This document shows positions 12,993 through 13,369 of a DNA stretch of 13,369 bases, piece by piece; position 1 is the first letter of the stretch; every line of letters begins with the position of its first letter. Where the stretch lies: assembly GCA_016873525.1 (NCBI GenBank), contig VGXD01000029.1, positions 1 to 13,369 of the forward strand. Reading direction: 5' to 3'. The position numbers were made by a program, and so were the translations under genes. The notes beneath the pieces are model-generated. The model was not told where the DNA came from. It saw only the letters and a list, made by a program, of their open reading frames with translations, and did not search any database. The DNA is from Nitrospira sp. GTDB lineage: Bacteria; Nitrospirota; Nitrospiria; Nitrospirales; Nitrospiraceae.

Positions 12993-13369
12993 ATGCTCAG
13001 GATCGTTACCGGCCCCTTTCATCCCGACCTTGAAGAAGCGCTGGTCGATGAAGTCCGGCGGCTCAAGGCCGAGGATTCCCTCGCCCCCCTCACCATCATC
13101 GTGCCCTCCGATCCGCTGCGTCGTCGCCTCAAGTGGCTCCTCTGTGTCGAGCAAGGCTGCGCCCTCTTCGATGTCCACTTTCTGACATTCCATCAATTTG
13201 CCGTCAGGCTCTTGAAGGAAATCGGCGCGGAGGCTCCCGCGCGGGTCCGTCCGGAGTTTTTCTTCAAGGAGCTGATTCACCATCTTCTGCGCCGGTCGGC
13301 TGCCGCCTCGCCGGCTTGGTCCGACCTCGTCGAGATGCCCGGCGCCTGGGCTGCGCTCTGGGCGACCTT
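12993..13369 (+). CDS. AddB-like helicase/nuclease subunit, N-terminal fragment (3' end outside window)
   Basis: The frame is open from ATG 12993 to the window end (125 codons and two bases). An in-frame TAA at 12987-12989 makes this the first possible start; no Shine-Dalgarno is evident. Residues 1-9 form strand MLRIVTGPF. LAPLTIIVPSDPLRRRLKWLL (about 31-51) and DVHFLTFHQFAVRLL (about 61-75) follow, matching the order of strand, VP-loop and TFxxFA helix at the start of AddB/RecC-like inactivated superfamily 1 helicase subunits. These work with an AddA helicase-nuclease in double-strand break repair. The position of the P-loop reads TGPFHPDLE, without the GxGK[ST] that Bacillus AddB keeps, so ATP binding by this subunit is doubtful. 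The nuclease domain would lie beyond the window. A related PD-(D/E)XK family protein is the alternative. Confidence 0.6.
   Translation, partial: MLRIVTGPFHPDLEEALVDEVRRLKAEDSLAPLTIIVPSDPLRRRLKWLLCVEQGCALFDVHFLTFHQFAVRLLKEIGAEAPARVRPEFFFKELIHHLLRRSAAASPAWSDLVEMPGAWAALWAT

Noticed and set aside
12669..13283. A 204-codon - strand frame across the zinc-ribbon gene and the addB-like start
   Set aside because: It conflicts with two better-supported + strand genes, and its product lacks domain features.
1..13369. CRISPR array, tRNA or rRNA genes, insertion sequences, phage or defence islands
   Set aside because: I looked and found no spaced identical repeats, cloverleaf, transposase motif or island-like composition change. 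The heptad arrays have no unique spacers and are not CRISPR.

Overview
The window is a GC-rich stretch of bacterial chromosome made almost entirely of housekeeping genes. The organism is a Gram-negative, outer-membrane-bearing bacterium, because lipoprotein maturation (Lnt) and lipoprotein export (LolC/LolD) genes are present. Gene content and general protein character suggest Nitrospirota (a Nitrospira-like lineage), but this is an inference without database support. No tRNA, rRNA, CRISPR array, transposase, phage gene or compositional island is visible. No gap between genes exceeds about 150 bases.

Left part, + strand (1-5891). The 3' end of a SAM-dependent methyltransferase gene overlaps trpF by ATGA. 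trpB and trpA follow, and then a large gene for a cytosolic three-GAF HD-GYP protein (predicted cyclic-di-GMP phosphodiesterase) whose Shine-Dalgarno sequence overlaps the trpA stop. The block combines the last steps of tryptophan synthesis with a signalling protein. A possible internal promoter in the 3' end of trpF could drive trpB and trpA separately.

Middle and right part, - strand (12260 down to 5912). Five co-directional genes lie in the order lnt, prfB, lysS, lolC, lolD. Two are translation factors (release factor 2, with its classical programmed +1 frameshift, and lysyl-tRNA synthetase) and three serve lipoprotein acylation and sorting. The convergent end with the HD-GYP gene is only 20 bases wide.

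Right edge, + strand (12386-end). A small glutaredoxin-like CxxC protein and a 55-residue zinc-ribbon protein follow, divergent from lnt. Then comes the start of a large gene resembling AddB-type helicase/nuclease subunits, cut by the window end. The lnt and glutaredoxin promoters appear to be back to back around a short dyad, and the lnt transcript would be almost leaderless.

The most unusual signal is non-coding. Four separate gaps between co-directional genes (trpB/trpA, prfB/lysS, lnt/prfB, zinc ribbon/addB-like) hold arrays of degenerate 7-base units in inverted arms. Unit sequence differs from site to site, but the 7-base phase and inverted layout recur, and each array begins at or within a few bases of an upstream gene's stop codon. 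I see no complete new multi-gene system here.
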